Part shown: one piece after another, positions 44,081 to 51,814 of the stretch
Numbering within the stretch: the first letter of the stretch is position 1
How the letters are laid out: each line of letters starts with the position of its first letter
The notes under the pieces: generated by a model
Told to the model about the DNA's origin: nothing
The model's database searches: none
What the model saw: the letters and a program-made list of their open reading frames with translations, nothing else
From: Bacteroidota bacterium
Lineage (GTDB): Bacteria > Bacteroidota > Ignavibacteria > Palsa-1295
DNA length: 64,000 nucleotides
NCBI GenBank assembly: GCA_021324735.1
Contig: JAJPIO010000006.1
Coordinates: forward strand, 295,743-359,742
Direction of reading: 5' to 3'
Position numbers and translations under genes: made by a program

Positions 44081-45484
44081 ATGAGAGTCGCTTTTATTTA
44101 TCTAATCGCCTTCTCTTTAGGAGTAACTATATCGCACGTTTCAATCGCTGGATCTGCCCCGTGGACTCGATTCAAACTCCACAATGGGCTTGAAGTCCTT
44201 GTCGTCGAAAACCACCTGACCCCTATTGTCAATATAGAAATCGCTGTTCATAATGGCTCTTTTACGGAATCGCCGGACATTAACGGCCTCTCTCACTTGT
44301 ACGAGCACATGTTTTTTACCGCAAATGCTAAAGATACAAGTGAAGATACTTTCTTAGCACGAGTGGACGATTTAGGGATCGTATACAACGGAGAGACCCA
44401 CGAAGAGCAGGTAGAATATTACTTTACACTACCAAAAGAAAATCTCGAACCTGGCCTTGATTTTATGGCTACGGCCATCACTTCGCCTCTCTTCAAAGAA
44501 GAAGAGCTTCATAAACAGAAAGAGGTAGTGCTTGGAGAGTTTGACCGGAATGAAGCCAGTCCATTGTTCAAGTTTAATCGCAAAATGGACGCTGCACTGT
44601 GGGGCGATTGGTTATCGCGCAAAGAACCTCTTGGCACAAGAGAGGCTATCAAAGCAGCAACACGAGAGAAGATGCTCGCGATCAAGACCAAATATTACAT
44701 ACCGAACAACTCTCTTCTCTTGATCACAGGCGATGTAACAGCGCAACAGGCGGAGGCTCTGGTATCCCAATATTTCAGTCAATGGCAAAAAGGCCACGAT
44801 CCATTCGCAGACATTCCGCCACAGAGCGCTTCACCACTAACAAAGCCAGTTCTCGTTTTGGATACGATAGATGAGCCACGATCGATCGTGAAGGTAGAGT
44901 GGCAAGGTCCTTCCGCTGGCCTCGACGATAAAGGCACGTACGTCGCAGATGTATTCAGTTATATCATAACACAACGAGAGCATGAGTTTGCTAAATCGCT
45001 AATGGACAATGGCCTTGTTGAAGATGTTGCCTTCAACTATTATACACAACGTTTTGTGGGCCCTATCCGTGCAGATATTGTTACATCGCCGGAGCATTTG
45101 AAACAATCGGTCGCCATCTTTTGGCAACAGGTTGCTAAGTTCGATGACTCCAATTATTTTTCGGACGAAGAACTTGAAACGGCAAAGAATGTACTACGTA
45201 CCCAAACGCTCTATCGTAGCGAGCAACTTAGCAGCTTTAAGCCTGGTGCTTATACTCAAGAGTTGGCAGCGTGGTGGGCAACCTCCGGCCTGGACTATTA
45301 CAGCGAATATCTCAATAATTTAAGCAAAGTTACTCGGCAGGATATTGCTGAGTACGTTCGGCGATATATTCAAGGTAAGCCATACGTTCTCGGTATAGCA
45401 CAAAGCAAAGCCGCTAACATTATAACCGAACCTTCCTTAGCAACGCTGGGGAATCCAATGATGATCTCACCATCTGTGAAGTAA
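44081..45484 (+). CDS. Exported M16 zinc metallopeptidase (first of tandem pair)
   Basis: 467 aa with a signal sequence (MRVAFIYLIAFSLGVTISH). The inverted zinc motif HLYEH (residues 72-76) with the third ligand E153 (VVLGEFD) marks an active M16 (pitrilysin/PqqL-like) subunit. GLEVLVVENHLTPI at the start is the standard M16 opening. The C-terminal half-domain is also present. It is followed 44 nt later by a close paralogue and then by a catalytically inactive member, an arrangement usual for two-subunit M16B proteases of the bacterial envelope, which degrade peptides released in the periplasm. Confidence 0.9.
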   Translation: MRVAFIYLIAFSLGVTISHVSIAGSAPWTRFKLHNGLEVLVVENHLTPIVNIEIAVHNGSFTESPDINGLSHLYEHMFFTANAKDTSEDTFLARVDDLGIVYNGETHEEQVEYYFTLPKENLEPGLDFMATAITSPLFKEEELHKQKEVVLGEFDRNEASPLFKFNRKMDAALWGDWLSRKEPLGTREAIKAATREKMLAIKTKYYIPNNSLLLITGDVTAQQAEALVSQYFSQWQKGHDPFADIPPQSASPLTKPVLVLDTIDEPRSIVKVEWQGPSAGLDDKGTYVADVFSYIITQREHEFAKSLMDNGLVEDVAFNYYTQRFVGPIRADIVTSPEHLKQSVAIFWQQVAKFDDSNYFSDEELETAKNVLRTQTLYRSEQLSSFKPGAYTQELAAWWATSGLDYYSEYLNNLSKVTRQDIAEYVRRYIQGKPYVLGIAQSKAANIITEPSLATLGNPMMISPSVK

Positions 45485-45528
45485 GAACTTTCGGGTGAGG
45501 GAATCCCTTTTACTGCTTTCTCTTCAGA

Positions 45529-46917
45529 ATGAGACCTTACCTTATCCTTACTTGCATTGCTCTAATAGGTACTAGCGTTGGCTTGACACAGACTGCCAAT
45601 GCGCAATTACCGCCCTGGACTCGCTTTACGCTCGATAATGGGCTGGAAGTCCTCGTGGTTGAAAACCACCTGACTCCAATCGCAACGATCGAGATTGCTG
45701 TAAAGAACGGTTCGTTTACTGAACCGCCCGAGATCAACGGCCTTTCACATCTCTATGAGCACATGTTCTTTACCGCCAATGCACGCGATACGACCGAGGA
45801 TGATTTTCTCGGACGCGTTGACGATCTGGGCATTGTGTATAATGGTGAAACGCACGAGGAACAGGTAGAATACTATTTCACGCTGCCAAAAGAGAACCTC
45901 GAACAGGGATTGGACTTTATGGCAACAGCTATTACGTCCCCCCTCTTCAAAGAGGATGAACTTCACAAGCAAAAGGAAGTAGTCTTAGGTGAATTCGACC
46001 GCGATGAAGCATTACCGCTTTTCAAGTTCGGGCGCAAGATGGAGGAAGCGTTATGGGATGGATGGATGTCCCGCAAAGATCCATTGGGCACCCGTCCAGC
46101 AATCAAAGCAGCAACCCGCGAAAAAATGCTTTTTATTAAAGGCAAATATTATCTTCCCAACAACTCTCTGTTGATCGTCACCGGAGATGTAAAGACGGAG
46201 GATATTCGCAGATTAGTCCCAAAGTATTTTTTGCGTTGGCAAAAAGGACCTGATCCTTTCATAGCCGATCCTCCACAGCGTGTACCCCCTCTTACACATC
46301 CTTTATTTGTTCAGGACACGGTAGATGAACCGCGTGCGATCGTAAAGGTGCAGTGGCATGGCCCTTCGATCGGGCTTGACGACAAAGGGACCTACGTTGC
46401 GGATGTATTCAGTTATATTATTACGCAACCGGAACATCCATTTTCAAAATCATTGATGGAAACCGGTCTTGCACAAGGCCTTAATTTCTGGTATTATACA
46501 CAACGTTATGTTGGCCCGATCACTGCGGACATTATTACGACCCCCGAGCATTTGCAAGAGACCATGAAAATATTCTGGCAACAGGTTGCTAAGTTTGATG
46601 ACCCCAGCTATTTCACGGATGAAGAACTGGAAACTGCAAAGAATGTGCTGCGAACTCAAACGCTTTACCGCAGTGAAAAGCCAAGCTCCTTCTCACATGA
46701 CCTTGCCTTTTGGTGGGCCGCCGCCGGACTCGATTATTATGGACATTACCTGGACGATCTAAGCAAAGTGACTCGTAAAGATATTGCCGATTACGTTCAC
46801 CGATATATTCAAGGTAGGCCCTATGTGCTCGGCGTCGCTATGAGCAAGGCCGCAGCTGTTGTAACCGAACCGTCTCTCGCTAAATTAGGAAATCCGAATA
46901 TGGAGGTGCATCCATGA
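45529..46917 (+). CDS. Exported M16 zinc metallopeptidase (second of tandem pair)
   Basis: 462 aa with a signal peptide ending TANAQ. Zinc motif HLYEH (residues 74-78) and third ligand E155 are intact. It aligns along nearly its whole length with the gene upstream at roughly three quarters identity, e.g. both have HKQKEVVLGEFDR, SRK.PLGTR, AIKAATREKML and ELETAKNVLRTQTLYRSE, so it arose by a fairly recent tandem duplication. The last 4 nt (ATGA) overlap the next gene, so the inactive partner is translationally coupled to this copy. Confidence 0.9.
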   Translation: MRPYLILTCIALIGTSVGLTQTANAQLPPWTRFTLDNGLEVLVVENHLTPIATIEIAVKNGSFTEPPEINGLSHLYEHMFFTANARDTTEDDFLGRVDDLGIVYNGETHEEQVEYYFTLPKENLEQGLDFMATAITSPLFKEDELHKQKEVVLGEFDRDEALPLFKFGRKMEEALWDGWMSRKDPLGTRPAIKAATREKMLFIKGKYYLPNNSLLIVTGDVKTEDIRRLVPKYFLRWQKGPDPFIADPPQRVPPLTHPLFVQDTVDEPRAIVKVQWHGPSIGLDDKGTYVADVFSYIITQPEHPFSKSLMETGLAQGLNFWYYTQRYVGPITADIITTPEHLQETMKIFWQQVAKFDDPSYFTDEELETAKNVLRTQTLYRSEKPSSFSHDLAFWWAAAGLDYYGHYLDDLSKVTRKDIADYVHRYIQGRPYVLGVAMSKAAAVVTEPSLAKLGNPNMEVHP

Positions 46918-48287
46918 TAAGATCGACCTATTACCTCCTTCGACCAGCAGTAAAACCACTCCTATTCGTCGCCTTTCTACTGGCATTCTCAGCCTGTGGC
47001 ACAACGCATACTTCCGGTTCATACACTGCCCCGACGAACGTCGTAAGCGATGTACAAGAATTTGACGTAAGCGGAATTCACGTTATTATGCGTCAATCGG
47101 CCGAAACACCGGTCGTAAGCGCGATCTTATTTATTCGTGGCGGTGATGCCGCAATTCCTCCTGATGAGCCGGTCTCCGCTGAATATTTTGCGATGAAAGT
47201 CGTAACCGCCGGAGGTACACAAAACATAGGCAAGGCATACTTCCGCAAAAAGATCGTAAGCATGGGAACGGGTATTAATGGTGAAAACGGCCGTGATTAT
47301 TCTGCTCTCAGCTTTAAATGCACTCGCGAAAATTTCGATACGTCATGGGCTTACTTTACGGATGTCATTCTTCATCCATCATTCGATAGCACTGAATTCG
47401 AGAATTTCAAGAAGAGCGTGCTTCTGGGGTTAAATTCTCGCGCGATCGATGCCGAAAGTTACTCTACCTACGCTGCAGATTCCATCTATTACGCCGGTCA
47501 TCCGTATGGACGCATGTATACTCCGGAAGATGTGCAGCGCGAAACGATTTCACTAATGCAGATGCATTTTAAGAATCTGATGGTAAAAGCACGCTTAGTG
47601 TTATCGGTCGTTGGTAACATATCGAGAAAAGAACTGACAGATAAGATCGAATCGACCATTGCAAGTTTACCGGAAGGTTCTTATACACCGATTAAGATTG
47701 GACCGCCAGCGAAGGCCTTTTCTCCGGGCGCCTATTTCCCTCCTTTTGACCGCAAATTGCCAACGGATTATATCGTCGGGTATTATCTTGCACCTTCTAA
47801 AGGCGATCCTGATTATTATCCTTATCTCCGGCTGCGAAATTTTTTTGGAGGCTTTGTCTTCAATCACATTCGCGTGCAGCATAATCTGGCGTATGCCCCC
47901 AACGTAGATGACCGCGAAGGACAGACTTCGAACGGTATGATCACGCTGCAGACCCCTTATGTGGATAGCGCTATCCACATCATCTATGATGACGTCGATT
48001 TTTTTCAGCACAATCGAATTCGGGAGTCAGCTATTCGGGAAGGTGTGGCCGGCTGGGCGACCCGCAATTATATGAATGCCGAGACGACCGAACAGCAAGC
48101 AGTCTATTTAGGGCAAGCGGTGCTCGAGACCGGCGACTGGCACAATGCATTCTTTTCTTATGAGAAACTGGCCAGCGTGACTCCCGACGAATTGGTAACC
48201 GCTGCCAACAAGTACTTGCGAAACTTCAACTGGGTAATAATTGGAGACACGGCCGGCATCGATAAGAGCCTATTGCTCTCCCGCTAA
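46914..48287 (+). CDS. M16-family lipoprotein lacking the zinc motif
   Basis: 457 aa. A hydrophobic segment ends in LLAFSACGTT, a plausible lipobox with the acylated cysteine near residue 27. The M16 fold is recognisable from VSAILFIRGGDAAIPP and the C-terminal half (RLRNFFGGFVFNHIRVQHNLAYAPNV), but the HxxEH is replaced (VSAEYFAMKVV). It is therefore the non-catalytic subunit that completes the M16B chamber. It ends 33 nt before a strong terminator. Confidence 0.86.
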   Translation: MIRSTYYLLRPAVKPLLFVAFLLAFSACGTTHTSGSYTAPTNVVSDVQEFDVSGIHVIMRQSAETPVVSAILFIRGGDAAIPPDEPVSAEYFAMKVVTAGGTQNIGKAYFRKKIVSMGTGINGENGRDYSALSFKCTRENFDTSWAYFTDVILHPSFDSTEFENFKKSVLLGLNSRAIDAESYSTYAADSIYYAGHPYGRMYTPEDVQRETISLMQMHFKNLMVKARLVLSVVGNISRKELTDKIESTIASLPEGSYTPIKIGPPAKAFSPGAYFPPFDRKLPTDYIVGYYLAPSKGDPDYYPYLRLRNFFGGFVFNHIRVQHNLAYAPNVDDREGQTSNGMITLQTPYVDSAIHIIYDDVDFFQHNRIRESAIREGVAGWATRNYMNAETTEQQAVYLGQAVLETGDWHNAFFSYEKLASVTPDELVTAANKYLRNFNWVIIGDTAGIDKSLLLSR

Positions 48288-48319
48288 GAACCGTAAAAAG
48301 AACCGTAGGATATTTTTAG

Positions 48320-48358
48320 AGAGATCGCTATTTCTTAATAGCGATCTCTTTCTTTTTA
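48320..48358 (+). terminator. Terminator of the dacB-M16 operon
   Basis: A perfect 13-bp stem (48320-48332 with 48337-48349, loop TCTT) is followed by TTCTTTTTA on the plus strand. The stem overlaps the last codons of the convergent Gfo/Idh gene (stop at 48328), so it is shared by both transcripts. Confidence 0.88.
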
Positions 48359-49344
48359 GCCGCCGATTGATAGATCGCTTCGACTATTCCCATACGCTTC
48401 GCAGCTTCCTGGCCAGTAGATACTAATGGCACCAATCCTTTTATGGCATTGATGAAATAGCGAAGCTCGTTCTCGTACGATTTCTTGTATAAACTAACCG
48501 GCGTCTGGGCCTTTGCAGGAGTAAGATTGACGAGGTTGCCATGGACCCTCTTCATTACCTTAAGAGGGTTGATAAATGCGGCACCATCATCACCAAAAAC
48601 GTTACAATAGAAGAAATCGCCTTCACGTTGGAATGTCCAACTGACCTCGGTCGTAAAAGTAATATCGCCGGCCATACGAACAAAAATAGCGGCTGAATCT
48701 TCTACACTCTTAGTGAACTGCTTATATGTTGATGCACTGACCGTTTGGACTTCCGGGTAATTGAGAAGCCAGAGTGCCATATCCAACATGACAATACCAA
48801 GGTCGAGAATAACTCCCCCACCGGATTTAGCTTGCTGCTGCTGCCATGCTTTTACATCGTCCTGCCGTTTTAACCAGCCGGACTTAATATAAAAGACTTT
48901 GCCCAATTCCTTCTTTTCGATGAAGGTCTTGAGCAGCATCGTATCGGGTCGGAAGCGATTGTTCATACCGACCATTAATTTGCGGTCGTACTTAGCCGCG
49001 CACTCGGCCATATCCCGGGCCTCCTTGGCTGTGCGCGATATCGGTTTTTCCACAAAAACGTCGATACCAGCCTGCATGGCCTGGAGCGCTAACGGACGAT
49101 GCGTGTCGGTCGGAGTGCAAATATCCACCGCATGTAATTCCTGGGCTATTGGCGATGAGAGAAGCGCATCCAGGCTTGTGAAGGTGGCACCGATATTGGC
49201 GCGCTCTGCAACAGACTGTGCTTTACGTTTATCAGGGTCGACTACGGCAACAATTTCCACATCGGCCATTTTTTCGAGCACTGGCAAATGGACTACTTGT
49301 CCAATATTGCCACAGCCGACGAGAGCGAGTTTGACTTTCTCCAT
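48328..49344 (-). CDS. Gfo/Idh/MocA family dehydrogenase
   Basis: 338 aa. The N-terminal Rossmann fold has LALVGCGNIGQVVHLPVLEKM (GxGxxG), VAVVDPDKRKA, CTPTDTHRPLALQAM and VFVEKPISRT (the EKP motif). The C-terminal alpha/beta domain has LDLGIVMLDMALWLL, where an H is common in the usual GxxxxHxxD pattern but is absent here. Enzymes of this family oxidise or reduce sugars, inositols or biliverdin with NAD(P); substrate not predictable. It sits alone between the M16 operon terminator and a Bacteroidota-type promoter. Confidence 0.88.
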   Translation of the reverse strand: MEKVKLALVGCGNIGQVVHLPVLEKMADVEIVAVVDPDKRKAQSVAERANIGATFTSLDALLSSPIAQELHAVDICTPTDTHRPLALQAMQAGIDVFVEKPISRTAKEARDMAECAAKYDRKLMVGMNNRFRPDTMLLKTFIEKKELGKVFYIKSGWLKRQDDVKAWQQQQAKSGGGVILDLGIVMLDMALWLLNYPEVQTVSASTYKQFTKSVEDSAAIFVRMAGDITFTTEVSWTFQREGDFFYCNVFGDDGAAFINPLKVMKRVHGNLVNLTPAKAQTPVSLYKKSYENELRYFINAIKGLVPLVSTGQEAAKRMGIVEAIYQSAAKKKEIAIKK

Positions 49345-49348
49345 AGTG

Positions 49349-49378
49349 CAAAAATACAGCTTCAGCGGCTTTCATCAA
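49349..49378 (-). promoter_or_regulatory. Bacteroidota consensus promoter (TTG-N19-TAnnTTTG)
   Basis: On the minus strand TTG (49378-49376), 19 nt, then TATTTTTG (49356-49349), 4 nt before the Gfo/Idh ATG at 49344. Element sequences and spacing match the Flavobacterium/Bacteroides sigma-A consensus, and the short distance predicts a leaderless mRNA. Confidence 0.72.
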
Positions 49379-49433
49379 CAAAAGAGGCAGTAATAAAGCT
49401 GAGAGGGATCTATAGGTTGTCTTATCCTTGCTC

Positions 49434-50501
49434 TTAATTGAGCTTACCTGCTACGAGCGAGAGCATAAATCCGCCGTAGGTAATCGTGTGATTGCTGACA
49501 AATCCGGTCAGTTCCATACCCCAATAATCGCTGAACTTATACCCGAAAGTAGCTTCTGCGGAAGCGCCCAAGCCTCCACCGATGTCATTACTTATCGTAT
49601 CATTTTTCGGATATGAGAAATAGGTATTAAAGGACGCATGAATGACGTTTGGCCCTGCTTCAATGCTTGCCCAAAAATTTTCTTGCTCGAGGCGCGCACC
49701 GAACATAAGAGCATACTCACTCACTTTTTGGCTTCCTGTTCTGCCAACCGGTTGAAAGAACAGCTCGGAAGAGGTCGTCCCGAAAGTCCCTGTATATCGG
49801 AATGTGGCTTGCATCCAATCATGACTCCCGGTTACTGCAAATCCTCCACCGAAGGAATTGATCGCTCCCATAATGGTCCCGTATTGTAATGCACCATAAA
49901 CCCGATCCTTCGACTCAAGAGCAAGTGGGCGACTTGTAGCAATATGCTGAATAGTAGTCATGGCGTCAATAGCTCCGTGGATAGGAGCGACCTTTGAACT
50001 CGCATTCGTATCGTTTGAAATCACTTGGTTATCCAAGTTCATAGCACGCTGGCCTATCACCTCTTTTGAATGGCCTCCCGAATTGATATTATCCTCTTTA
50101 GATCTGGCAAGTCCTAAATTCAGTGATTTTGAGGACGCTGTACGAATATCACTTTTCCGCATAGAGGAAGCACCGTGCTCGTGATTTTCTTCCGAAGATT
50201 TGATAGGCGAAGAGATCGCTCGATCGTTAGAACTTACAAGATTCTCATGTGCTGATTGCTTACTGTGGTTTAGAAGAGAATCATTGGGCGACAGCAGGAA
50301 AAAGGTAATGACCAGCGCACCGGCAAATGCAATGGTCATTGAAAAAATAGCGGCTTTTCCAACGCCATGAGATACAGCGGCAATTTTTCTAAACTCCGAT
50401 AAACTTATTGGCGATTTGGAATTTCGCAGGGGTGTAAGAAGGCCTTGGTACTTCAAGTCTTCCGTTGATAAAAAAGAGTCTATTTCCACAGTCTTATTCA
50501 T
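49434..50501 (-). CDS. Membrane-anchored protein with barrel-like C-terminus, partner of the ECF sigma factor
   Basis: 355 aa. The N-terminal 45 residues are likely cytoplasmic; one membrane helix follows (about 50-70, AAIFSMTIAFAGALVITFFLL). Residues about 75-190 are low-complexity, Ser/Asn/His-rich and probably periplasmic. The last 165 residues have alternating aromatic/glycine strands with turns (e.g. RVYGALQYGTIMGAINSFG, FWASIEAGPNVIHASFNTYF), resembling a small outer-membrane-type beta barrel and ending in a strand. It overlaps the ECF sigma gene by 4 nt, the standard place for an anti-sigma factor, but no zinc-binding or other known anti-sigma motif is seen. Function inferred from context. 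Confidence 0.72.
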   Translation of the reverse strand: MNKTVEIDSFLSTEDLKYQGLLTPLRNSKSPISLSEFRKIAAVSHGVGKAAIFSMTIAFAGALVITFFLLSPNDSLLNHSKQSAHENLVSSNDRAISSPIKSSEENHEHGASSMRKSDIRTASSKSLNLGLARSKEDNINSGGHSKEVIGQRAMNLDNQVISNDTNASSKVAPIHGAIDAMTTIQHIATSRPLALESKDRVYGALQYGTIMGAINSFGGGFAVTGSHDWMQATFRYTGTFGTTSSELFFQPVGRTGSQKVSEYALMFGARLEQENFWASIEAGPNVIHASFNTYFSYPKNDTISNDIGGGLGASAEATFGYKFSDYWGMELTGFVSNHTITYGGFMLSLVAGKLN

Positions 50502-51028
50502 AAAGTTTGGGGGAGAATGAGGGGCGTTGACGGGGTTTCTCTTTGGGGATCTTCCAGAAGTTTTTTACGAAGAGTCTCGCGTCCTCGAAACAAGCGGACT
50601 TTCACAGCTGAAATCGAACCACCCTGAATTCCTTGGATCTCTTCAATCGAAAACCCGGAGATATCGAAGAGCAGAATTGCTTCCCGCTGTTTTTCAGGTA
50701 ATGTCGACAGCACTGCGAGAAGCAATTCAAGATCGTACCGAGATTCCCTGGCAAGATCGGCCTGAATGTGGGCTGCCTCTTCCAGCTTTCCGAATATTCT
50801 GCGGCGCCACGTTCTTCGTCGGTAAAGCCGATGAGCTATCGTGAACAAAAAGCTTTTGAATGCTTGCTCACTTCGAAGATTCCTAAAACTTTTTTGAGCG
50901 GCAATAATAGTATCGCTCATGAGATCGGCCGCTTCATCAGGATCGGACGTCAAACCCAGCGAAAATCTCCAGAGACTTTCACGGTTAAGCTCGATCAAAT
51001 CCCAAAATTCTGAAGTGACATGCGACAT
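50498..51028 (-). CDS. ECF-family RNA polymerase sigma factor
   Basis: About 176 aa from ATG at 51028; a TTG at 51046 would add six residues. Region 2 shows FWDLIELNRESLWRFSLGLTSDPDEAADLMSD (the DxADLxSD core of sigma2, here as DPDEAADLMSDTI), and region 4 shows LSTLPEKQREAILLFDISGFSIEEIQGIQGGSISAVKVRLFRGRETLRKKL (spanning about 50568-50720), the helix-turn-helix of ECF sigmas. The length is typical. The overlap with the membrane protein gene downstream suggests signal-dependent release. Confidence 0.9.
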   Translation of the reverse strand: MSHVTSEFWDLIELNRESLWRFSLGLTSDPDEAADLMSDTIIAAQKSFRNLRSEQAFKSFLFTIAHRLYRRRTWRRRIFGKLEEAAHIQADLARESRYDLELLLAVLSTLPEKQREAILLFDISGFSIEEIQGIQGGSISAVKVRLFRGRETLRKKLLEDPQRETPSTPLILPQTL

Positions 51029-51082
51029 TGGTAGTAAGTGACACAACTGGGGAAAAGGTTACATTCCTACAATACCAAAACA

Positions 51083-51115
51083 GAAAGAGCAGAGATTTTT
51101 AGTCCCTGCTCTTTC
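51083..51115 (-). terminator. Terminator of the hsp20 gene
   Basis: A perfect 10-bp stem (51083-51092 with 51106-51115, loop of 13 nt) lies 20 nt after the hsp20 stop. The minus strand continues TGTTTTGG, a short T-run. Confidence 0.65.
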
Positions 51116-51135
51116 ATCTGTATTCTAACCAACAC

Positions 51136-51588
51136 TTACTGCGCGCCGATCTTCACCTCGCGCTCGCGTGGCTTATTCGGTTCGCGTTTGGGGATTGTAA
51201 TATGAAGAATCCCATCTTCGAAACTGGCTTGAGTACTGTCCTCATTGAGGTTGTCCGGCAGCGAGAACTGACGGACAAATTCGCCATGGGTGCGTTCTAT
51301 TCGATGAAACGCCTCTTCGCTAGAGGAAGGTGGACGCTTTTTATCACCTCGGATCGTCAACGTCCCTTCTGATAGAGTGATCTTTACATCATCCGATTTC
51401 ATACCCGGTAACTCTGCGTATATGTGAACTGCTTCCTTTGTCTCTGAAATATCAACACGGGGCGAGAATGTCCCCAGTTCGATGTGTAATCCGTTTTGCC
51501 AGCCGCTTTCGAAGTCGTCAAAAAGTCTTCGAAGCTTACCTGCTGCCTGCTGGATATCCCGGCGTGGCTCCCAACGATAAATAGTCAT
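51136..51588 (-). CDS. Hsp20/alpha-crystallin small heat-shock protein
   Basis: 150 aa. A short N-terminal arm precedes the alpha-crystallin domain, about residues 43-140 (PRVDISETKEAVHIYAELPGMKSDDVKITL, GTLTIRGDKKR, FVRQFSLPDNLNEDSTQASFEDGILHITIPK). The C-terminal tail ends in a positively charged NKPREREVKIG with the IxI-like TIPKREP. It is an ATP-independent holdase against protein aggregation. The region upstream holds an 11-bp direct repeat that may be regulatory. Confidence 0.93.
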   Translation of the reverse strand: MTIYRWEPRRDIQQAAGKLRRLFDDFESGWQNGLHIELGTFSPRVDISETKEAVHIYAELPGMKSDDVKITLSEGTLTIRGDKKRPPSSSEEAFHRIERTHGEFVRQFSLPDNLNEDSTQASFEDGILHITIPKREPNKPREREVKIGAQ

Positions 51589-51622
51589 AATGTAAAAGGC
51601 TAAAGTGTTAAAGTGGTGAAGT

Positions 51623-51646
51623 ATTATCTAAGATAATTATCTAAGA
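51623..51646. promoter_or_regulatory. 11-bp direct repeats around a 12-bp palindrome upstream of hsp20 and tatD
   Basis: ATTATCTAAGA occurs at 51623-51633 and again at 51636-51646 (13-nt period). Together they contain the perfect palindrome AGATAATTATCT (51631-51642). It lies 35 nt upstream of the hsp20 ATG and 169 nt upstream of the divergent tatD start, where a regulator could act. A second pair, TGTCAG spaced 9 nt apart, is seen near 51717-51731. Confidence 0.4.
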
Positions 51647-51814
51647 ATAAAGGATTATGCCACTACTCGCTATTTGCGAATTCCTGCATATTTCGCCATG
51701 TGCCAGATGAGTCTATGTCAGAATGTCAGGGCAACCTGCGTTGGAGCTAATTCTACCCTGCCATAATTGGCTTTTGGGAAGCGAAAGAAGCACTTTAAGG
51801 GTTAATTTAAGCCA

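Noticed and set aside
51696..51720. Sigma-54 promoter for hsp20 (TGGCAC on the minus strand)
   Set aside because: TGGCAC is present, but the TTGC element is not at the required 5-nt spacing.
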